Notes: generated from the letters alone by a model not told the origin. 64,000 nucleotides of DNA from Serratia nevei (GCF_037948395.1 NZ_CP149940.1:5281070-5345069); one strand, 5' to 3'; counted from the first letter of the stretch, positions 1-14,219 are shown. Program-made: numbers and translations.

Positions 1-72
1 GAGGGAGCGGGAGCGGGAACGAAAAACGGTGCGAAGAGATAGGAAAAAAGTATGGTTTGCTGCTGTTTTTAC
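1..72. other. window edge, no gene assigned
   Basis: No complete gene is visible here. In E. coli the gene beyond spf is engB (yihA), pointing towards spf, so its 3' end could lie at or just before this edge. I could not recognise its C-terminus in any frame, so nothing is assigned. Confidence 0.4.
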
Positions 73-73
73 A

Positions 74-182
74 ATAAAAAACGCCCCAGTCAATACTGAC
101 TGGGGCGGCTAAATATTCAGCCAAATCCGATTACGTGAAGTAAAAGGTCTGAAAGATAGAACATCTTACCTCTGTACCCTAC
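74..182 (-). ncRNA. spf: Spot 42 small RNA
   Basis: Spot 42 is an Hfq-dependent regulatory RNA that base-pairs with mRNAs of secondary carbon metabolism (galK and others) during growth on glucose. Read on the minus strand, the sequence begins GTAGGGTACAGAGG and is almost identical to the E. coli RNA over its whole length of about 109 nt. It ends in a GC-rich stem (GCCCCAGTCA paired with TGACTGGGGC) followed by a T-run at 76-80, which is its intrinsic terminator. It lies directly downstream of polA, as in E. coli. Ends are set by alignment from memory and could be off by one or two bases. Confidence 0.96.
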
Positions 183-222
183 GCCTGTAACTCTACATCA
201 TTTTTTCACAGGGCAAAAGAAT
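183..222 (-). promoter_or_regulatory. spf promoter
   Basis: On the minus strand a TAGAGT -10 element (190-195) ends 7 nt before the Spot 42 start. The -35 region is weak. A TGTGA half-site at 206-210 lies close to the -10; in E. coli spf is repressed by cAMP-CRP, so this may be part of a CRP site, but the second half is poor. Confidence 0.55.
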
Positions 223-355
223 TTTTTGTAGTTTACTTACACAATTTGCGGCGCAAGAACGGCGAAGTTGGGGAAACTATCGCCGCATCTTGTAGCTTAA
301 TTACGAAAAATGCTTAGGTTCTCGCCAGTTAGCACATCCGGCGATAAACCGGCGA

Positions 356-3154
356 TCAGTGCGCCTCATCCCAGTTCATGCCGACGCCCACGTCGACCTT
401 CAACGGCACCGCCAGCGTCATGCTGCCCTCCATCAATTGGCGGATACGTTGGCTGGCTTCTTCGATCACCGACTCGTGCACCTCAAACACCAATTCATCG
501 TGCACCTGCATGATCGCGCGCACCAGCGGCTTCTCCTGCCCTTGCAGCCAGGCGTCGACCTCGATCATCGCACGCTTGATAATATCGGCCGCCGTGCCCT
601 GCATCGGGGCGTTGATGGCGGCACGCTCGGCCGCCTTGCGGCGCATGGCGTTGCTGGAGCGGACGTCCGGCAGATACAGGCGGCGCCCATCCAGCGTGCT
701 GACATAGCCCTGTTCGGAAGCCTGCTGGCGGGTACGCTCCATGTAGTCCAGCACGCCCGGGTAACGCTCGAAGTACAGATCCATATAGCGCTGGGCTTCC
801 CCACGCGGGATCCCCAGCTGACGCGCCAGGCCGAAGGCGCTCATGCCGTAAATCAGACCGAAGTTAATCGCCTTGGCGCTGCGGCGCTGTTCGCCGGTCA
901 CTTTATCCAACGGCACGCCGAAGACTTCCGACGCCGTGGCGCGGTGAATGTCTTTCCCTTCGGCGAAGGCCTTCAGCAGCCCTTCATCCTGTGACAGATG
1001 CGCCATGATGCGCAGCTCGATCTGCGAGTAGTCGGCCGCGACGATGCGGTAACCTTCCGGCGCGATAAAGGCCTGGCGAATGCGTCGCCCTTCGTCGTTG
1101 CGCACCGGGATGTTCTGCAGGTTCGGATCGCTCGAGGAGAGACGCCCGGTCGCGGTCACCGCCTGATGATACGAAGTATGCACCCGGCCGCTGACCGGAT
1201 TGATCATCAGCGGCAGCTTGTCGGTATAGGTGGTCTTCAGCTTCGCCAGGCCGCGGTATTCCAGGATCACCTTCGGCAGCGGGTAGTCCAGCGCCAGCTC
1301 GGCCAGCACTTCTTCGTTAGTGGAGGGCGCCCCGCCCGGGGTTTTCTTCAGCACCGGCAGCTTTTGTTTTTCGTACAAGATAGCCTGCAGCTGCTTGGTC
1401 GACGCCAGGTTGAACGGCTCTTCCGCCAGCTCATGGGCCTGCGCCTCCAGTTCCGCCAGACGCTTGGCCAGCTCCTGGGAGTGGGCCGACAAAATGGCCG
1501 GATCGATCAGCACCCCGGTGCGTTCAATATGCGAGAGCACCGGCAGCAGCGGCATTTCAATCTCGTTGAACACCGTCAGCAGCTCTGCGCTCTGCTTCAG
1601 CTGCGGCCACATCGCCAGGTGCAGCTGCAGCGTGACATCCGCGTCTTCGGCAGCGTAAGGCGCCGCCTGCTCCAGGGCGATCTGGTTGAACGTCAGCTGG
1701 TTCTTGCCCTTGCCGGCGATTTCTTCGAAGGTGATGGTTTTGTGGCCCAGATAACGATCGGCCAGGCTGTCCATATCATGACGGCCGCCGACGCTGTCCA
1801 GCACATAGGACTCCAGCATGGTGTCGTAGGCGATACCACGCATCTCAATGCCGTAGCGCGCCAGCAGGCTCATATCGAACTTCAGGTTTTGCCCGACCTT
1901 CAGCGCTTTATCGTCCTCCAGCAGCGGCTTGAGCGCTTCCAGCACGTAGGCGCGATCCAGCTGTGGCGGGGCATCCAGATAATCGTGCGCCACCGGCAAA
2001 TAAGCCGCTTCGCCCGGTGCTATCGCGAAGGACAGGCCGATCAGGTTGGCGGTCAGGGTATCCAGGCCGTCGGTTTCGGTATCGAAGGCAAACACGTCGG
2101 CCTTTTTCAGCCGCGCCAGCCAGTCGGTAAAGGTCGCTTCATCCAGGATAGTGACATACCCCTCCTGGGACAGCTTGGCCTCCGCCAGCGCCTTCGGCGC
2201 TTCCGCCGCGGCGGCCGGTTTGGCGGCGCCGGCAGCTTTCGCACCCGCGCCTTTCTTGTTTTCCAGCCATACGCCGGCTTCCACGTCCGCCAACCAGCGT
2301 TTGAACTCGTACTGTTTGAACAGCTGTTGCAGCGTATCGACATCCGGCTCGGACACCGTCAGCTCAGCGCAGGTCAGATCCAGCTCGACGTCGGTTTTGA
2401 TCGTCGCCAGCTTATAGGAGAGATACGCGACCTCTTTATTCTGCTCCAGCTTGGCCGCCATGGTTTTGGCACCGCGGAAGCTCAGCGTGGCGATGCTCTC
2501 CAGATTGCCGTACAAAGCATCCAGCCCACCGATGCCCTGCAGCAACGCCTGGGCGGTTTTCTCGCCCACGCCCGGCACGCCGGGAATGTTGTCCGATGAA
2601 TCGCCCATCAACGCCAGGAAGTCGATGATCAGCTCCGGCGGAATACCGTACTTGTCGCACACTTCCTGCGGGCCGAGGATCGTGTTGTTCATGGTGTTGA
2701 TCAGGGTGACGTTCGGTGTCACCAGCTGCGCCATGTCTTTGTCGCCGGTGCTGATCAGCACCGCGTGGCCGGCCTTTTCGGCCTCCAGCGCCAGCGTACC
2801 GATAACGTCGTCCGCCTCAACGCCGGGCGTCACCAGCAGCGGCAGGCCCATCGCCTTGACCATGCTGTGCAACGGCTCGATCTGCGCTCGCAGATCGTCC
2901 GGCATCGGCGGCCGGTGCGACTTGTATTCGGCGAACAGCTCATCGCGGAAAGTCTTCCCTTTGGCATCAAACACCACGGCAACGTGGCTCGGTTGATACT
3001 GCAGCAACAGGCTGCGCAGCATATTCAGCACGCCGTACATCGCGCCGGTCGGCTCGCCCGCCGAGTTAGTCAGCGGCGGGAAGGCGTGATAAGCGCGGTA
3101 GAGGTAGGAGGAACCGTCAACCAGGATTAGTGGGTTTTCTGCAATCTGGGCCAT
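356..3154 (-). CDS. polA: DNA polymerase I
   Basis: PolA removes RNA primers and fills gaps in lagging-strand replication and excision repair. The 932-aa product compares with 928 aa in E. coli. The N-terminus (from [18 protein letters not shown]) is the 5'-3' exonuclease domain. A DTETDGLD motif near residue 360 holds the metal-binding Asp and Glu of the 3'-5' proofreading domain. The C-terminal polymerase domain shows motif A (DYSQIELRI), the O-helix ([14 protein letters not shown]) and motif C (VHDE). All key catalytic residues are present, so the enzyme should be active. An Ala-rich linker ([17 protein letters not shown]) follows the exonuclease domain. The ATG at 3154 matches the E. coli start; the ribosome-binding site is weak. 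spf follows downstream. Confidence 0.98.
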   Translation of the reverse strand: MAQIAENPLILVDGSSYLYRAYHAFPPLTNSAGEPTGAMYGVLNMLRSLLLQYQPSHVAVVFDAKGKTFRDELFAEYKSHRPPMPDDLRAQIEPLHSMVKAMGLPLLVTPGVEADDVIGTLALEAEKAGHAVLISTGDKDMAQLVTPNVTLINTMNNTILGPQEVCDKYGIPPELIIDFLALMGDSSDNIPGVPGVGEKTAQALLQGIGGLDALYGNLESIATLSFRGAKTMAAKLEQNKEVAYLSYKLATIKTDVELDLTCAELTVSEPDVDTLQQLFKQYEFKRWLADVEAGVWLENKKGAGAKAAGAAKPAAAAEAPKALAEAKLSQEGYVTILDEATFTDWLARLKKADVFAFDTETDGLDTLTANLIGLSFAIAPGEAAYLPVAHDYLDAPPQLDRAYVLEALKPLLEDDKALKVGQNLKFDMSLLARYGIEMRGIAYDTMLESYVLDSVGGRHDMDSLADRYLGHKTITFEEIAGKGKNQLTFNQIALEQAAPYAAEDADVTLQLHLAMWPQLKQSAELLTVFNEIEMPLLPVLSHIERTGVLIDPAILSAHSQELAKRLAELEAQAHELAEEPFNLASTKQLQAILYEKQKLPVLKKTPGGAPSTNEEVLAELALDYPLPKVILEYRGLAKLKTTYTDKLPLMINPVSGRVHTSYHQAVTATGRLSSSDPNLQNIPVRNDEGRRIRQAFIAPEGYRIVAADYSQIELRIMAHLSQDEGLLKAFAEGKDIHRATASEVFGVPLDKVTGEQRRSAKAINFGLIYGMSAFGLARQLGIPRGEAQRYMDLYFERYPGVLDYMERTRQQASEQGYVSTLDGRRLYLPDVRSSNAMRRKAAERAAINAPMQGTAADIIKRAMIEVDAWLQGQEKPLVRAIMQVHDELVFEVHESVIEEASQRIRQLMEGSMTLAVPLKVDVGVGMNWDEAH

Positions 3155-3651
3155 AGCGTTTCTTTATCGTGATCGGACATAGGGGTAAGCATGCCATAGC
3201 TGGCCGCCGGAGACGAACCTTAGCGTGCATTACGGACGAAAATGATGTGATGGTGCGTGAGGATCCGCAAGATCTTACCTGTGGATAACTTTGTGCATAG
3301 AAAAGAGACCGAATTATAACGCTCCGATTATCGTTATAACGGCGAATAAAATTCCTATTTAAATCACCGCGTTAAAAGAACGAATTCCGGCGACGCTTTA
3401 TTACTGGCTTTTATTGGATTTGTGGATATAACTTTCGCCGGATTTTAATCGCACTATTAATCAAATTCGGCGCCTCAATTACCCTAGCACAAGCTGGGAA
3501 AGTTGCACGAAAACTCAGCAAATGGTTATCCGATGAGACGAAAAACAGTCATTTTTAGCGGCGCTTTACCCCGGCGATTTCTGTTAAAATATGTTTTTGT
3601 TCATGCGCTTCGGCATGCAACGATGTTCTCAACAACCGTCAGCCCATAACC
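3155..3651. promoter_or_regulatory. polA-yihG divergent control region
   Basis: This 497-bp gap separates polA (leftward) from yihG (rightward) and must hold both promoters. It is AT-rich at 3300-3480. It contains a perfect DnaA box (listed separately) and an inverted repeat, TTATAACG (3314-3321) with CGTTATAA (3332-3339), that could bind a regulator. No convincing open reading frame or RNA gene is seen. Confidence 0.6.
3280..3288 (-). promoter_or_regulatory. DnaA box upstream of polA
   Basis: TGTGGATAA is a perfect consensus DnaA box (TTATCCACA on the minus strand) about 125 bp upstream of the polA start. DnaA is reported to stimulate polA expression in E. coli, so a regulatory role is plausible, but no function is shown here. 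Confidence 0.7.
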
Positions 3652-4548
3652 ATGCCAAGATTGTTAACGCCTGTTATCTTTATCATTTCCGTCATACTCA
3701 CGATTCTGGTGACGGTGTTGTGCTCCATCCCCATCACGCTGGCCGGCATCGTGAAACTCCTGGTGCCCATTCCCGCCGTTTGGCGATATATCTCGGCTTT
3801 TGCCGATTTCATGATGTGGTGCTGGTGTCAGGGGCTGGCGCTGTTATTGCGCATTAACGGGCAATTACGTTGGGATATTGAAGGGCTGGAGGGGCTGGAT
3901 CGAAAAAACTGGTATCTGCTGATCAGCAACCACGAAAGTTGGTCGGACATTGTCGTATTGTGCGTGCTGTTCAGAAATCATATTCCAATGAATAAGTACT
4001 TCCTCAAGCAACAGTTAGCCTGGGTGCCTTTTGTCGGTCTGGCCTGTTGGGCGCTGGACATGCCATTCATGAAGCGTTACTCCCGCGCCTATTTACTCAA
4101 GCATCCGGAGAAACGCGGCAAGGATATCGAAACGACGCGCCGTTCCTGCGAAAAATTCCGTCAGCGTCCAACCACCATCGTCAATTTCGTCGAGGGTTCG
4201 CGCTTCACGGAAGCCAAGAAAATTAAAAGCAATTCGCCGTATCGCAATTTGCTGGCGCCCAAAGCCGCCGGCATTGCGTTTACGCTCAGCGCACTGGGCA
4301 ATCAGTTCGACAAAGTGTTGAACGTTACCCTGCTCTATCCGGAAAATAACCAACGGCCCTTTATGGATATGCTGTGTGGGCGGCTGACGCGTATCGTGGT
4401 AAGAATAGAAACGCTGCCGATCGATGAAACCCTGCACGGGGACTACTTCAACGACAAACAGTTCAAGCGGCGCTTCCAGCTGTGGCTGAATACGCTGTGG
4501 CAGGAAAAAGATCGGTTGCTGGATAAATTGAAGCGGCAATACGGGTAA
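3652..4548 (+). CDS. yihG: inner-membrane PlsC-family acyltransferase YihG
   Basis: This 298-aa protein belongs to the lysophospholipid acyltransferase (PlsC/LPLAT) family. An N-terminal membrane segment (about residues 5-30) precedes the acyltransferase domain. It carries the catalytic HX4D motif (NHESWSD, near residue 100) and the substrate-binding EGSRFT motif (near residue 180). E. coli YihG is about 310 aa and acylates lysophosphatidic acid as a minor paralogue of PlsC. The gene lies between polA and dsbA as in E. coli, but yihF, which separates yihG from dsbA there, is absent. The ATG at 3652 gives the family N-terminus; no strong ribosome-binding site is visible. Confidence 0.9.
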   Translation: MPRLLTPVIFIISVILTILVTVLCSIPITLAGIVKLLVPIPAVWRYISAFADFMMWCWCQGLALLLRINGQLRWDIEGLEGLDRKNWYLLISNHESWSDIVVLCVLFRNHIPMNKYFLKQQLAWVPFVGLACWALDMPFMKRYSRAYLLKHPEKRGKDIETTRRSCEKFRQRPTTIVNFVEGSRFTEAKKIKSNSPYRNLLAPKAAGIAFTLSALGNQFDKVLNVTLLYPENNQRPFMDMLCGRLTRIVVRIETLPIDETLHGDYFNDKQFKRRFQLWLNTLWQEKDRLLDKLKRQYG

Positions 4549-4550
4549 AA

Positions 4551-4576
4551 AAAACGCCGGCAATGCCGGCGTTTTT
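4551..4576. terminator. bidirectional terminator between yihG and dsbA
   Basis: The perfect stem AAAACGCCGGC / GCCGGCGTTTT with loop AAT has A-runs on the left and T-runs on the right. It can therefore stop both yihG (plus) and dsbA (minus) transcription. Confidence 0.9.
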
Positions 4577-4591
4577 CATGCTGAATCAGGC

Positions 4592-5215
4592 TTATTTCTG
4601 CTGGCTAAGGAATTTAACCACGTCGGCGAACTGCTTCACGTACGCGTCCATCGAGCTGGTGTCCAGGCCATCGTTTTTAACCATGTATTTGCCGTTCACG
4701 AATACCGCCGGCACACCGCGCAGCTGCAGATCTTCCGCGGCTTTCTCCTGTTGAACCACCAGAGATTTCACCACGAAGCTGTTCCAGGCCGCGTCATAAT
4801 CAGCGGCGGTCACGCCCGCTTTCACGAAGACGTTACGGATATCGTCCGGCGTTTGCACGGTCTGGGTTTTCTGTACCGCTTCAAACATCAGCGGGCTTAC
4901 TTTGTCTTCCACGCCCAGCGCCATCGCAACCGCCCATGCCTGAGTCAGCTGTTTGCCCAACGGCCCCAGGAACTCCACGTGGTACTTGGTCATTTTGGTG
5001 CCGGCAGGCAAGGCCTTCTTCACGTTTTCAGACACGTGATAGACCTGCTCGAACTGGTAGCAGTGCGGGCAGTAGAAGGAGAAGAACTCCAGCACCTGCG
5101 GCTCGCCGGTCACCGGCTTGTCCAGGGTCACGTACTGAGCGCCATCGCTAAACTGTGCCGCCGAGGCACTGAATGCCATCACCATGCCAACGAGCGCCAA
5201 CCATATTTTTTTCAT
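4592..5215 (-). CDS. dsbA: periplasmic thiol:disulfide oxidoreductase DsbA
   Basis: DsbA introduces disulfide bonds into proteins entering the periplasm and is re-oxidised by DsbB. The 207-aa precursor has a typical signal peptide ([19 protein letters not shown], cleavage after Ala19). The thioredoxin fold carries the CPHC active site at Cys49-Cys52 of the precursor, the same numbering as E. coli. It lies 29 bp downstream of srkA on the same strand and is probably co-transcribed with it. In E. coli this pair is induced by the Cpx envelope-stress system; no CpxR box was identified here. Confidence 0.98.
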   Translation of the reverse strand: MKKIWLALVGMVMAFSASAAQFSDGAQYVTLDKPVTGEPQVLEFFSFYCPHCYQFEQVYHVSENVKKALPAGTKMTKYHVEFLGPLGKQLTQAWAVAMALGVEDKVSPLMFEAVQKTQTVQTPDDIRNVFVKAGVTAADYDAAWNSFVVKSLVVQQEKAAEDLQLRGVPAVFVNGKYMVKNDGLDTSSMDAYVKQFADVVKFLSQQK

Positions 5216-5244
5216 AAGACTAAACTCTCCATTGTGTTAAAGCT

Positions 5245-6231
5245 TCAATACATTGGCGTCAGCTGCAGAGGAGGCTCCTGCAACAGCTTAACCTGTTCGG
5301 TGAAGGCCGCAGTCTGAGACAACCAGAAATCAGACTCCGCCATCCACGGAAAACTCTTAGGAAAGGCCGGATCCTGCCAACGGCGGGCGACCCAGGCCAG
5401 GTAATACACCATGCGCATCGCCCGCAGCGGCTCGATCAACGCCAACTCGCGCTGATCGAACTCGGCAAATTCACCGTACGCCTCCAGCAAGACGTCCAAC
5501 TGCATCAGTTGATCGCGGCGTTCGCCGTGCAGCAGCATCCACAAGTCCTGCACCGCAGGGCCATTACGTGCGTCATCAAGATCGACGAACAGCGGGCCGT
5601 CGCGCCACAGAATATTGCCCGGATGGCAATCACCGTGCAAACGGCGCGGCTGCCAGTTCAGATGCCAGTGCGGCTTAATCGCCGCGATCAGGTTATCCGT
5701 CGCCTGCAGGAACCCCTCACGCTGCGCTGCCGGCAACAGCTCGCAACCGGCCAACACCTGACGCGGGGCGGTGAGATACTCTTCAACCCCCATCGTCGGC
5801 CGCTCGGCGAACAAACGCTCACCACCGACCTGATGGATACGCCCCAAGAAACGACCCACCCATTCCAACTGATCCAGGTTGTCTATCTCGTACTGCCGCC
5901 CGCCCACGCTGGGGAACAGGGTAAAGAAGAACCCAGCGTGCGTATGCAGCGTAGCGCCTTGCAACGCCAACGGCGCTACCGCCGGGATCTCCGCCTTCGC
6001 CAGATCCAGAGCGAACTGGTGCTCCTCACCGATCTGCGCAGCGCTCCAGCGCTCCGGGCGGTAAAACTTCACCACGTAGCGCCGGCGATCTTCGTCCATA
6101 AACTGATAGACGCGGTTCTCGTAGCTGTTCAGCGCCGTCAGACCGGAGTCGACGCGCAGGCCAACCCCTTCTAGCGCGTCCATAATCAAGTCGGGCGACA
6201 GAGTGTCGAAATTAAAAGCAGAGTTATTCAT
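5245..6231 (-). CDS. srkA: stress response kinase A
   Basis: SrkA (YihE/RdoA) is a Ser/Thr protein kinase with an aminoglycoside-phosphotransferase-like fold that counters stress-induced death in E. coli. The catalytic loop HGDCHPGNILW and the metal-binding DLDDARNGP are both present. A longer frame opens at 6300, but the N-terminus conserved with E. coli (MNNSAFNFDTLSPDLIMDAL) starts at 6231 and gives 328 aa, the E. coli length. I therefore use that start. It is the first gene of the srkA-dsbA operon. Confidence 0.95.
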   Translation of the reverse strand: MNNSAFNFDTLSPDLIMDALEGVGLRVDSGLTALNSYENRVYQFMDEDRRRYVVKFYRPERWSAAQIGEEHQFALDLAKAEIPAVAPLALQGATLHTHAGFFFTLFPSVGGRQYEIDNLDQLEWVGRFLGRIHQVGGERLFAERPTMGVEEYLTAPRQVLAGCELLPAAQREGFLQATDNLIAAIKPHWHLNWQPRRLHGDCHPGNILWRDGPLFVDLDDARNGPAVQDLWMLLHGERRDQLMQLDVLLEAYGEFAEFDQRELALIEPLRAMRMVYYLAWVARRWQDPAFPKSFPWMAESDFWLSQTAAFTEQVKLLQEPPLQLTPMY

Positions 6232-6329
6232 AACGTTCGTTTGATCGCTGACAGCACGGTGCCGGGAATGAGAAATAGTAGCATTAATGGCGCGTTTCAC
6301 GAGCTATGCTTTCTCGCACCGCACGAAGG

Positions 6330-6599
6330 TCAGTCCTTAATAACCCCGCGAGCGCGCAACAGCGCCGTTTTAAAATCTTCTTCGTAATCTTTCTTCAGGC
6401 CCGGGATCTGATCCGTGCCGGCGCTGCCGCGCATTTTCAGGTGGTAAATAAGAATATCATCGCTCAGCTCGGACAACTCGCCCTGGAAGCCCGCTTCCTT
6501 CGCCAGTTTTTGCAAAAACTGCATCAAATTGAGATCGGGATCTTCCTGCCAGGCCGGGTGCAACAGCTCGATCAACTCGTTTACGCGATGCGTTTTCAT
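6330..6599 (-). CDS. yihD: YihD family protein of unknown function
   Basis: This 89-aa cytosolic protein is highly similar to E. coli YihD (also 89 aa), including the block [14 protein letters not shown] and the C-terminal [19 protein letters not shown]. Its biochemical function is unknown. The frame is open to an ATG at 6632, but family length and the GAG before the ATG favour 6599. It precedes srkA on the same strand with a 98-bp gap. Confidence 0.93.
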   Translation of the reverse strand: MKTHRVNELIELLHPAWQEDPDLNLMQFLQKLAKEAGFQGELSELSDDILIYHLKMRGSAGTDQIPGLKKDYEEDFKTALLRARGVIKD

Positions 6600-6747
6600 C
6601 TCAATATCGTCCAATAGCATGAATAAACTCACAAAGTAACAGGCTTACCCACGCAGTGAAAGAACCGGCTTGTCAATAAAGGTAAATCCTGATGTCACGC
6701 CGGCTTTAGCGCTACAATCAGCGCATCGACAAGGCGGGATAAACGAG

Positions 6748-7338
6748 ATGCATAAAGAAATCAGCGGCGTAATTTTGGCCGGCGGGCGAGCCACGCGCAT
6801 GGGCGGTGAGGATAAAGGCCTGGTGTCGATTGGCGGTATCGCACTCTATCAGTATGTTCTGGCCCGGTTACGGCCGCAGGTGGCTTCCGTCGCCATCAGC
6901 GCCAACCGCAATCAGGCACGCTACCAGGCGAGCGGTTTGCCGGTGATTGGCGATCTGACGCCCGATTTCGCCGGGCCGTTGGCCGGGATGCTCGCCGGGC
7001 TCAAGCAATCTCCCAACGAGTGGGTGGCCTTCGTCCCTTGTGACGTCCCCGACTTTCCCGCCGACTTAGTCGCGCAGCTATGGCAGCAAAAAGGCGCAGC
7101 GCCAGCGGCCTTTGCCAGCGATGGTGAACGAGATCACCCTACGCTGGCGTTATTGCATACCCAAACAGCGCCGCAGCTGGCTGACTATCTGGCGCAGGGT
7201 GAACGTAAGCTGATGCTGTTCTTGCATCAGATCGGCGCACAACGCGTGGTGTTCAGTGGGCAACAAGCGGCATTTCATAACCTGAATACGCCGGAAGACT
7301 GCCGGAATTGGCAGCAAGCACGCGAGCTAAAGAAATGA
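6748..7338 (+). CDS. mobA: molybdenum cofactor guanylyltransferase
   Basis: MobA transfers GMP from GTP to molybdopterin-Mo to form the MGD cofactor used by DMSO-reductase-family enzymes. The N-terminus shows the nucleotidyltransferase signature LAGGRATRMGGEDKG, followed by GPLAGMLAGL and CDVPDFP. The start at 6748 (MHKEISGVILAGG) gives 196 aa against 194 in E. coli; an upstream in-frame ATG at 6670 would add residues not found in the family. It overlaps mobB by ATGA, indicating translational coupling. Confidence 0.96.
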   Translation: MHKEISGVILAGGRATRMGGEDKGLVSIGGIALYQYVLARLRPQVASVAISANRNQARYQASGLPVIGDLTPDFAGPLAGMLAGLKQSPNEWVAFVPCDVPDFPADLVAQLWQQKGAAPAAFASDGERDHPTLALLHTQTAPQLADYLAQGERKLMLFLHQIGAQRVVFSGQQAAFHNLNTPEDCRNWQQARELKK

Positions 7339-7853
7339 ATCGTTCATTGCCCCCCTTGCTGGCCATCGGTGCCTATAGCGGAACGGGAAAAACCACCCTG
7401 CTCAAACAGCTGATCCCGATGCTGAAACAGCGCCAGGTGAGGGTTGGGTTGATAAAGCATACGCATCATGACATGGATGTGGATACGCCGGGCAAAGACA
7501 GCTATGAGCTGCGCAAAGCGGGTGCCGACCAAACGCTGGTCGCCAGCGATCGCCGCTGGGCATTAATGACCGAAACGCCGGAACAACAACCTTTGGACCT
7601 GCGCTACCTGGCAGAACGTTTTGATGCCGATAAGGTCGATTTGATTCTGGTGGAAGGGTTCAAACATGAGCCGGTCAGCAAGATCCTGCTTTATCGGGCC
7701 GAGATCGGCAGACCGTTGGAAGGCATGCTGGATCAGTTTGTCGTGGCGGTAGCCAGCGATCGGCCGCTATCCATCGCGGCTAAGCAATTGGATCTCAATC
7801 AACCGGAAAGCATCGCCGATTTTATTGTCGAGTGGTTGAACGGCGCAGCGTAG
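7335..7853 (+). CDS. mobB: molybdopterin-guanine dinucleotide biosynthesis adapter MobB
   Basis: MobB is a GTP-binding P-loop protein that assists MobA but is dispensable in E. coli. The Walker A motif GAYSGTGKTT lies at residues 11-20, followed by KHTHHDMDVDTPGKDS and LVEGFKHE. The start at 7335 is set by the ATGA overlap with the mobA stop and gives 172 aa. mobAB converges on the rRNA operon to its right. Confidence 0.95.
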   Translation: MNRSLPPLLAIGAYSGTGKTTLLKQLIPMLKQRQVRVGLIKHTHHDMDVDTPGKDSYELRKAGADQTLVASDRRWALMTETPEQQPLDLRYLAERFDADKVDLILVEGFKHEPVSKILLYRAEIGRPLEGMLDQFVVAVASDRPLSIAAKQLDLNQPESIADFIVEWLNGAA

Positions 7854-7865
7854 CTGCGCTTTTTT
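7843..7865 (+). terminator. mobAB terminator
   Basis: The stem GCGCAGC / GCTGCGC, whose left arm lies just before the mobB stop codon, is followed by six T residues. Confidence 0.85.
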
Positions 7866-7883
7866 GCATTTTACGCATAGCAA

Positions 7884-7911
7884 AAAGCCCTGAACTGATG
7901 TTCAGGGCTTT
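7884..7911 (-). terminator. rRNA operon terminator
   Basis: The 12-bp perfect stem AAAGCCCTGAAC / GTTCAGGGCTTT is followed on the minus strand by further T residues, 13 nt past the 5S 3' end. No tRNA gene lies between the 5S gene and this terminator. Confidence 0.92.
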
Positions 7912-7923
7912 CGGCTTTGTTTG

Positions 7924-8043
7924 ATGCCTGGCAGTGTCCTACTCTCGCATGGGGAGACCCCACACTACCATCGGCGCTACGGCGTTTCACTTCTGAGTTC
8001 GGCATGGGGTCAGGTGGGACCACCGCGCTATTGCCGCCAGGCA
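7924..8043 (-). rRNA. 5S ribosomal RNA
   Basis: The minus strand reads TGCCTGGCGGCAATAGCGCG to the 3' TGCCAGGCAT, a 120-nt match to enterobacterial 5S rRNA with the terminal helix intact. Confidence 0.98.
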
Positions 8044-8147
8044 AATTCTGTTTCATTCCAACCGCGCCACTCTCGTGTCGCCATCAGAACCAATCTGTAA
8101 ACAAGCTGAATATTGTCTTGGTCTCACCAAAACACCTTCGGTGTTGT

Positions 8148-11054
<2,907 letters not shown>

Positions 11055-11190
11055 TCACAACCCGAAGATGTTTCCATCGTTCGCGCTGCAAACATTTGAG
11101 AGACTCTATGACAGGTTACTCTTTATCCCAGTACATCTACGGAGGGATAAATTTCAGCCGTCATGTTTCAATTTTCAGCTTGTTCCAGAT

Positions 11191-11202
11191 TGTTAAAGAG
11201 CA
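11191..11202 (-). promoter_or_regulatory. spacer boxA antitermination element
   Basis: The minus strand reads TGCTCTTTAACA, the NusB/S10 recognition element, between the tRNA-Glu and 23S genes. It is the same 12-mer as the leader boxA of this operon. Confidence 0.85.
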
Positions 11203-11288
11203 ATATCTTAAACATGACTCGCAAGTCATCTTTAAGATTTTTTCGGTTATCGCTAACCGGTGATAATGTCTTTCACTCATTATCGGAA

Positions 11289-11364
11289 TGGCGTCCCCAA
11301 GGGGATTCGAACCCCTGTTACAGCCGTGAAAGGGCAGTGTCCTAGGCCTCTAGACGATGGGGAC
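11289..11364 (-). tRNA. tRNA-Glu (anticodon TTC) in the 16S-23S spacer
   Basis: The 76-nt gene has acceptor stem GTCCCC / GGGGAC, a CCTTTCACGG anticodon arm with TTC (complement at 11328-11330), T-arm GGTTCGAATCC and an encoded CCA. It is nearly identical to E. coli tRNA-Glu. This is the single-tRNA spacer type of E. coli rrnB, rrnC, rrnE and rrnG, not the Ile/Ala type of rrnA, rrnD and rrnH. Confidence 0.98.
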
Positions 11365-11504
11365 ACGAAAATCCGATTAAACTGAATAACTTAATCGGTT
11401 CGTATCAGCATGAATAACTCATGGCATCAACAGGTAGCGCTTTGCTCGTTACTTTTTCATCAGACAATCTGTGTGAGCACGCCACTCGAATCAATATCTT
11501 TAGG

Positions 11505-13046
<1,542 letters not shown>

Positions 13047-13200
13047 AAAGCTTGATTTGCTTCCACTCGAGAAGCGATGCTCAAAGATTTACTGCATGAA
13101 TTTTACTTCAGTTAGTCACTCTTCAAGACTTGATATTTTTTTGCATCCGAAGATGCTGGATATCGTCTTGTGGAGTGCCCACACAGATTGTCTGATAAAT

Positions 13201-13376
13201 TGTTAAAGAGCAGTGAGTTAGGCGCTTTCGCTTGCTAACTCGAGGTGGCGTATATTACGCTTTTCACCCGGAGAGTCAAGCGTTTATTTCGCTTTTCTCT
13301 CGCTGACCCGGCGGCTTGTCAGTCGTTGTTCCCGGTCAGTGGAGGCGCATTATAGGGAGTTCTCGGCGGGCCGCAA
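13201..13376 (-). promoter_or_regulatory. rRNA operon promoters P1 and P2 with leader boxA
   Basis: On the minus strand P1 has -35 TTGCGG (13371-13376), a 16-bp spacer and -10 TATAAT (13349-13354), preceded by an AT-rich UP-element-like stretch. P2 has -35 TTGACT (13274-13279), a 16-bp spacer and -10 TAATAT (13252-13257). The leader then carries a boxB-like hairpin (GTTAG...CTAAC) and boxA TGCTCTTTAACA (13201-13212). The remaining leader to the 16S start (13047-13200) holds RNase III processing sequence and no gene. Confidence 0.9.
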
Positions 13377-13529
13377 CCCCTAATTGCAAAAAACTTTTCA
13401 AGCGCGCTTTTTTTCAACAAAAGGGCGAAAAAGCGACGAATTTATGTCACTTTTTCCGGCAAACAGCCATAAAAGCTGGCGATCACTGGAGTAAAATAGA
13501 AATAACGATGTCAGTAAGGACCCGCAGCC

Positions 13530-14219
13530 ATGCCGCTAAATGCACAACAACAGGCCGCCCAACGCAATCTTTCTTATCTGCTTGCAGAGAAACTCGGCCA
13601 ACAAATTCTGGCGGGCGATTATCAGGCCGGCAGCATCCTGCCCGGTGAAATGGAACTGGGCGAGCAATTCGGCGTCAGCCGCACCGCAGTACGCGAAGCA
13701 GTAAAGATGTTAGCCGCCAAAGGCATGTTGTTGCCGCGCCCACGTATCGGCACCCGCGTGATGCCGCAAAGCCAATGGAATTTTCTCGATCAGGATTTAC
13801 TGACCTGGTGGATGACGCGGGAAAACTTCGATCAGGTGATGCAACACTTCCTTATCCTGCGCACTTCGCTGGAGCCGCAGGCCTGCGCGTTGGCGGCAAA
13901 CCACGCCAGCCCGCAGCAAACCAAGCTGCTGGCGGAGCTGATGGCGGAAATGCGCGCGCTGCATACCCAGTTTGATCGCGAGCGTTGGATCCAGGTCGAT
14001 ACCCAATTCCACCAGCTCATCTACGAGGCCAGCGGCAACCCGTTCCTGACCTCGTTCGCCAACCTGTTCAGTTCGGTGTACCAAAGCTACTTCCGCGCCA
14101 TCACCGGCAATGAAGTGATCAAGCTGCGCCATCATCAGGCTATCGTCGATGCGATACTCGCCGGAGACAGCGCCGGCGCGCTCGTCGCCTGCCAGGTGCT
14201 GCTGAAAGAGAAAGACTAG
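13530..14219 (+). CDS. yieP: GntR/FadR-family transcriptional regulator YieP
   Basis: The 229-aa protein has an N-terminal winged helix (LPGEMELGEQFGVSRTAVREAVKMLAAKGM, cited as two halves LPGEMELGEQ and FGVSRTAVREAVKM) and a C-terminal FCD ligand-binding domain with His/Asp metal-binding positions. It closely matches E. coli YieP (230 aa), whose targets are poorly known. It lies between an rRNA operon and hsrA, as in E. coli beside rrnC, and is read in the same direction as hsrA with a 67-bp gap. The ATG at 13530 follows an AAGGA. Confidence 0.94.
   Translation: MPLNAQQQAAQRNLSYLLAEKLGQQILAGDYQAGSILPGEMELGEQFGVSRTAVREAVKMLAAKGMLLPRPRIGTRVMPQSQWNFLDQDLLTWWMTRENFDQVMQHFLILRTSLEPQACALAANHASPQQTKLLAELMAEMRALHTQFDRERWIQVDTQFHQLIYEASGNPFLTSFANLFSSVYQSYFRAITGNEVIKLRHHQAIVDAILAGDSAGALVACQVLLKEKD

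Noticed and set aside
998..2599. 533-aa open frame antisense to polA
   Set aside because: It lies wholly within polA on the opposite strand, is rich in His/Arg/Gln, and has no recognisable domain. It reflects GC-rich third positions.
3591..3857. 88-aa open frame overlapping the start of yihG in another frame
   Set aside because: It has no family match and overlaps a well-supported acyltransferase gene.
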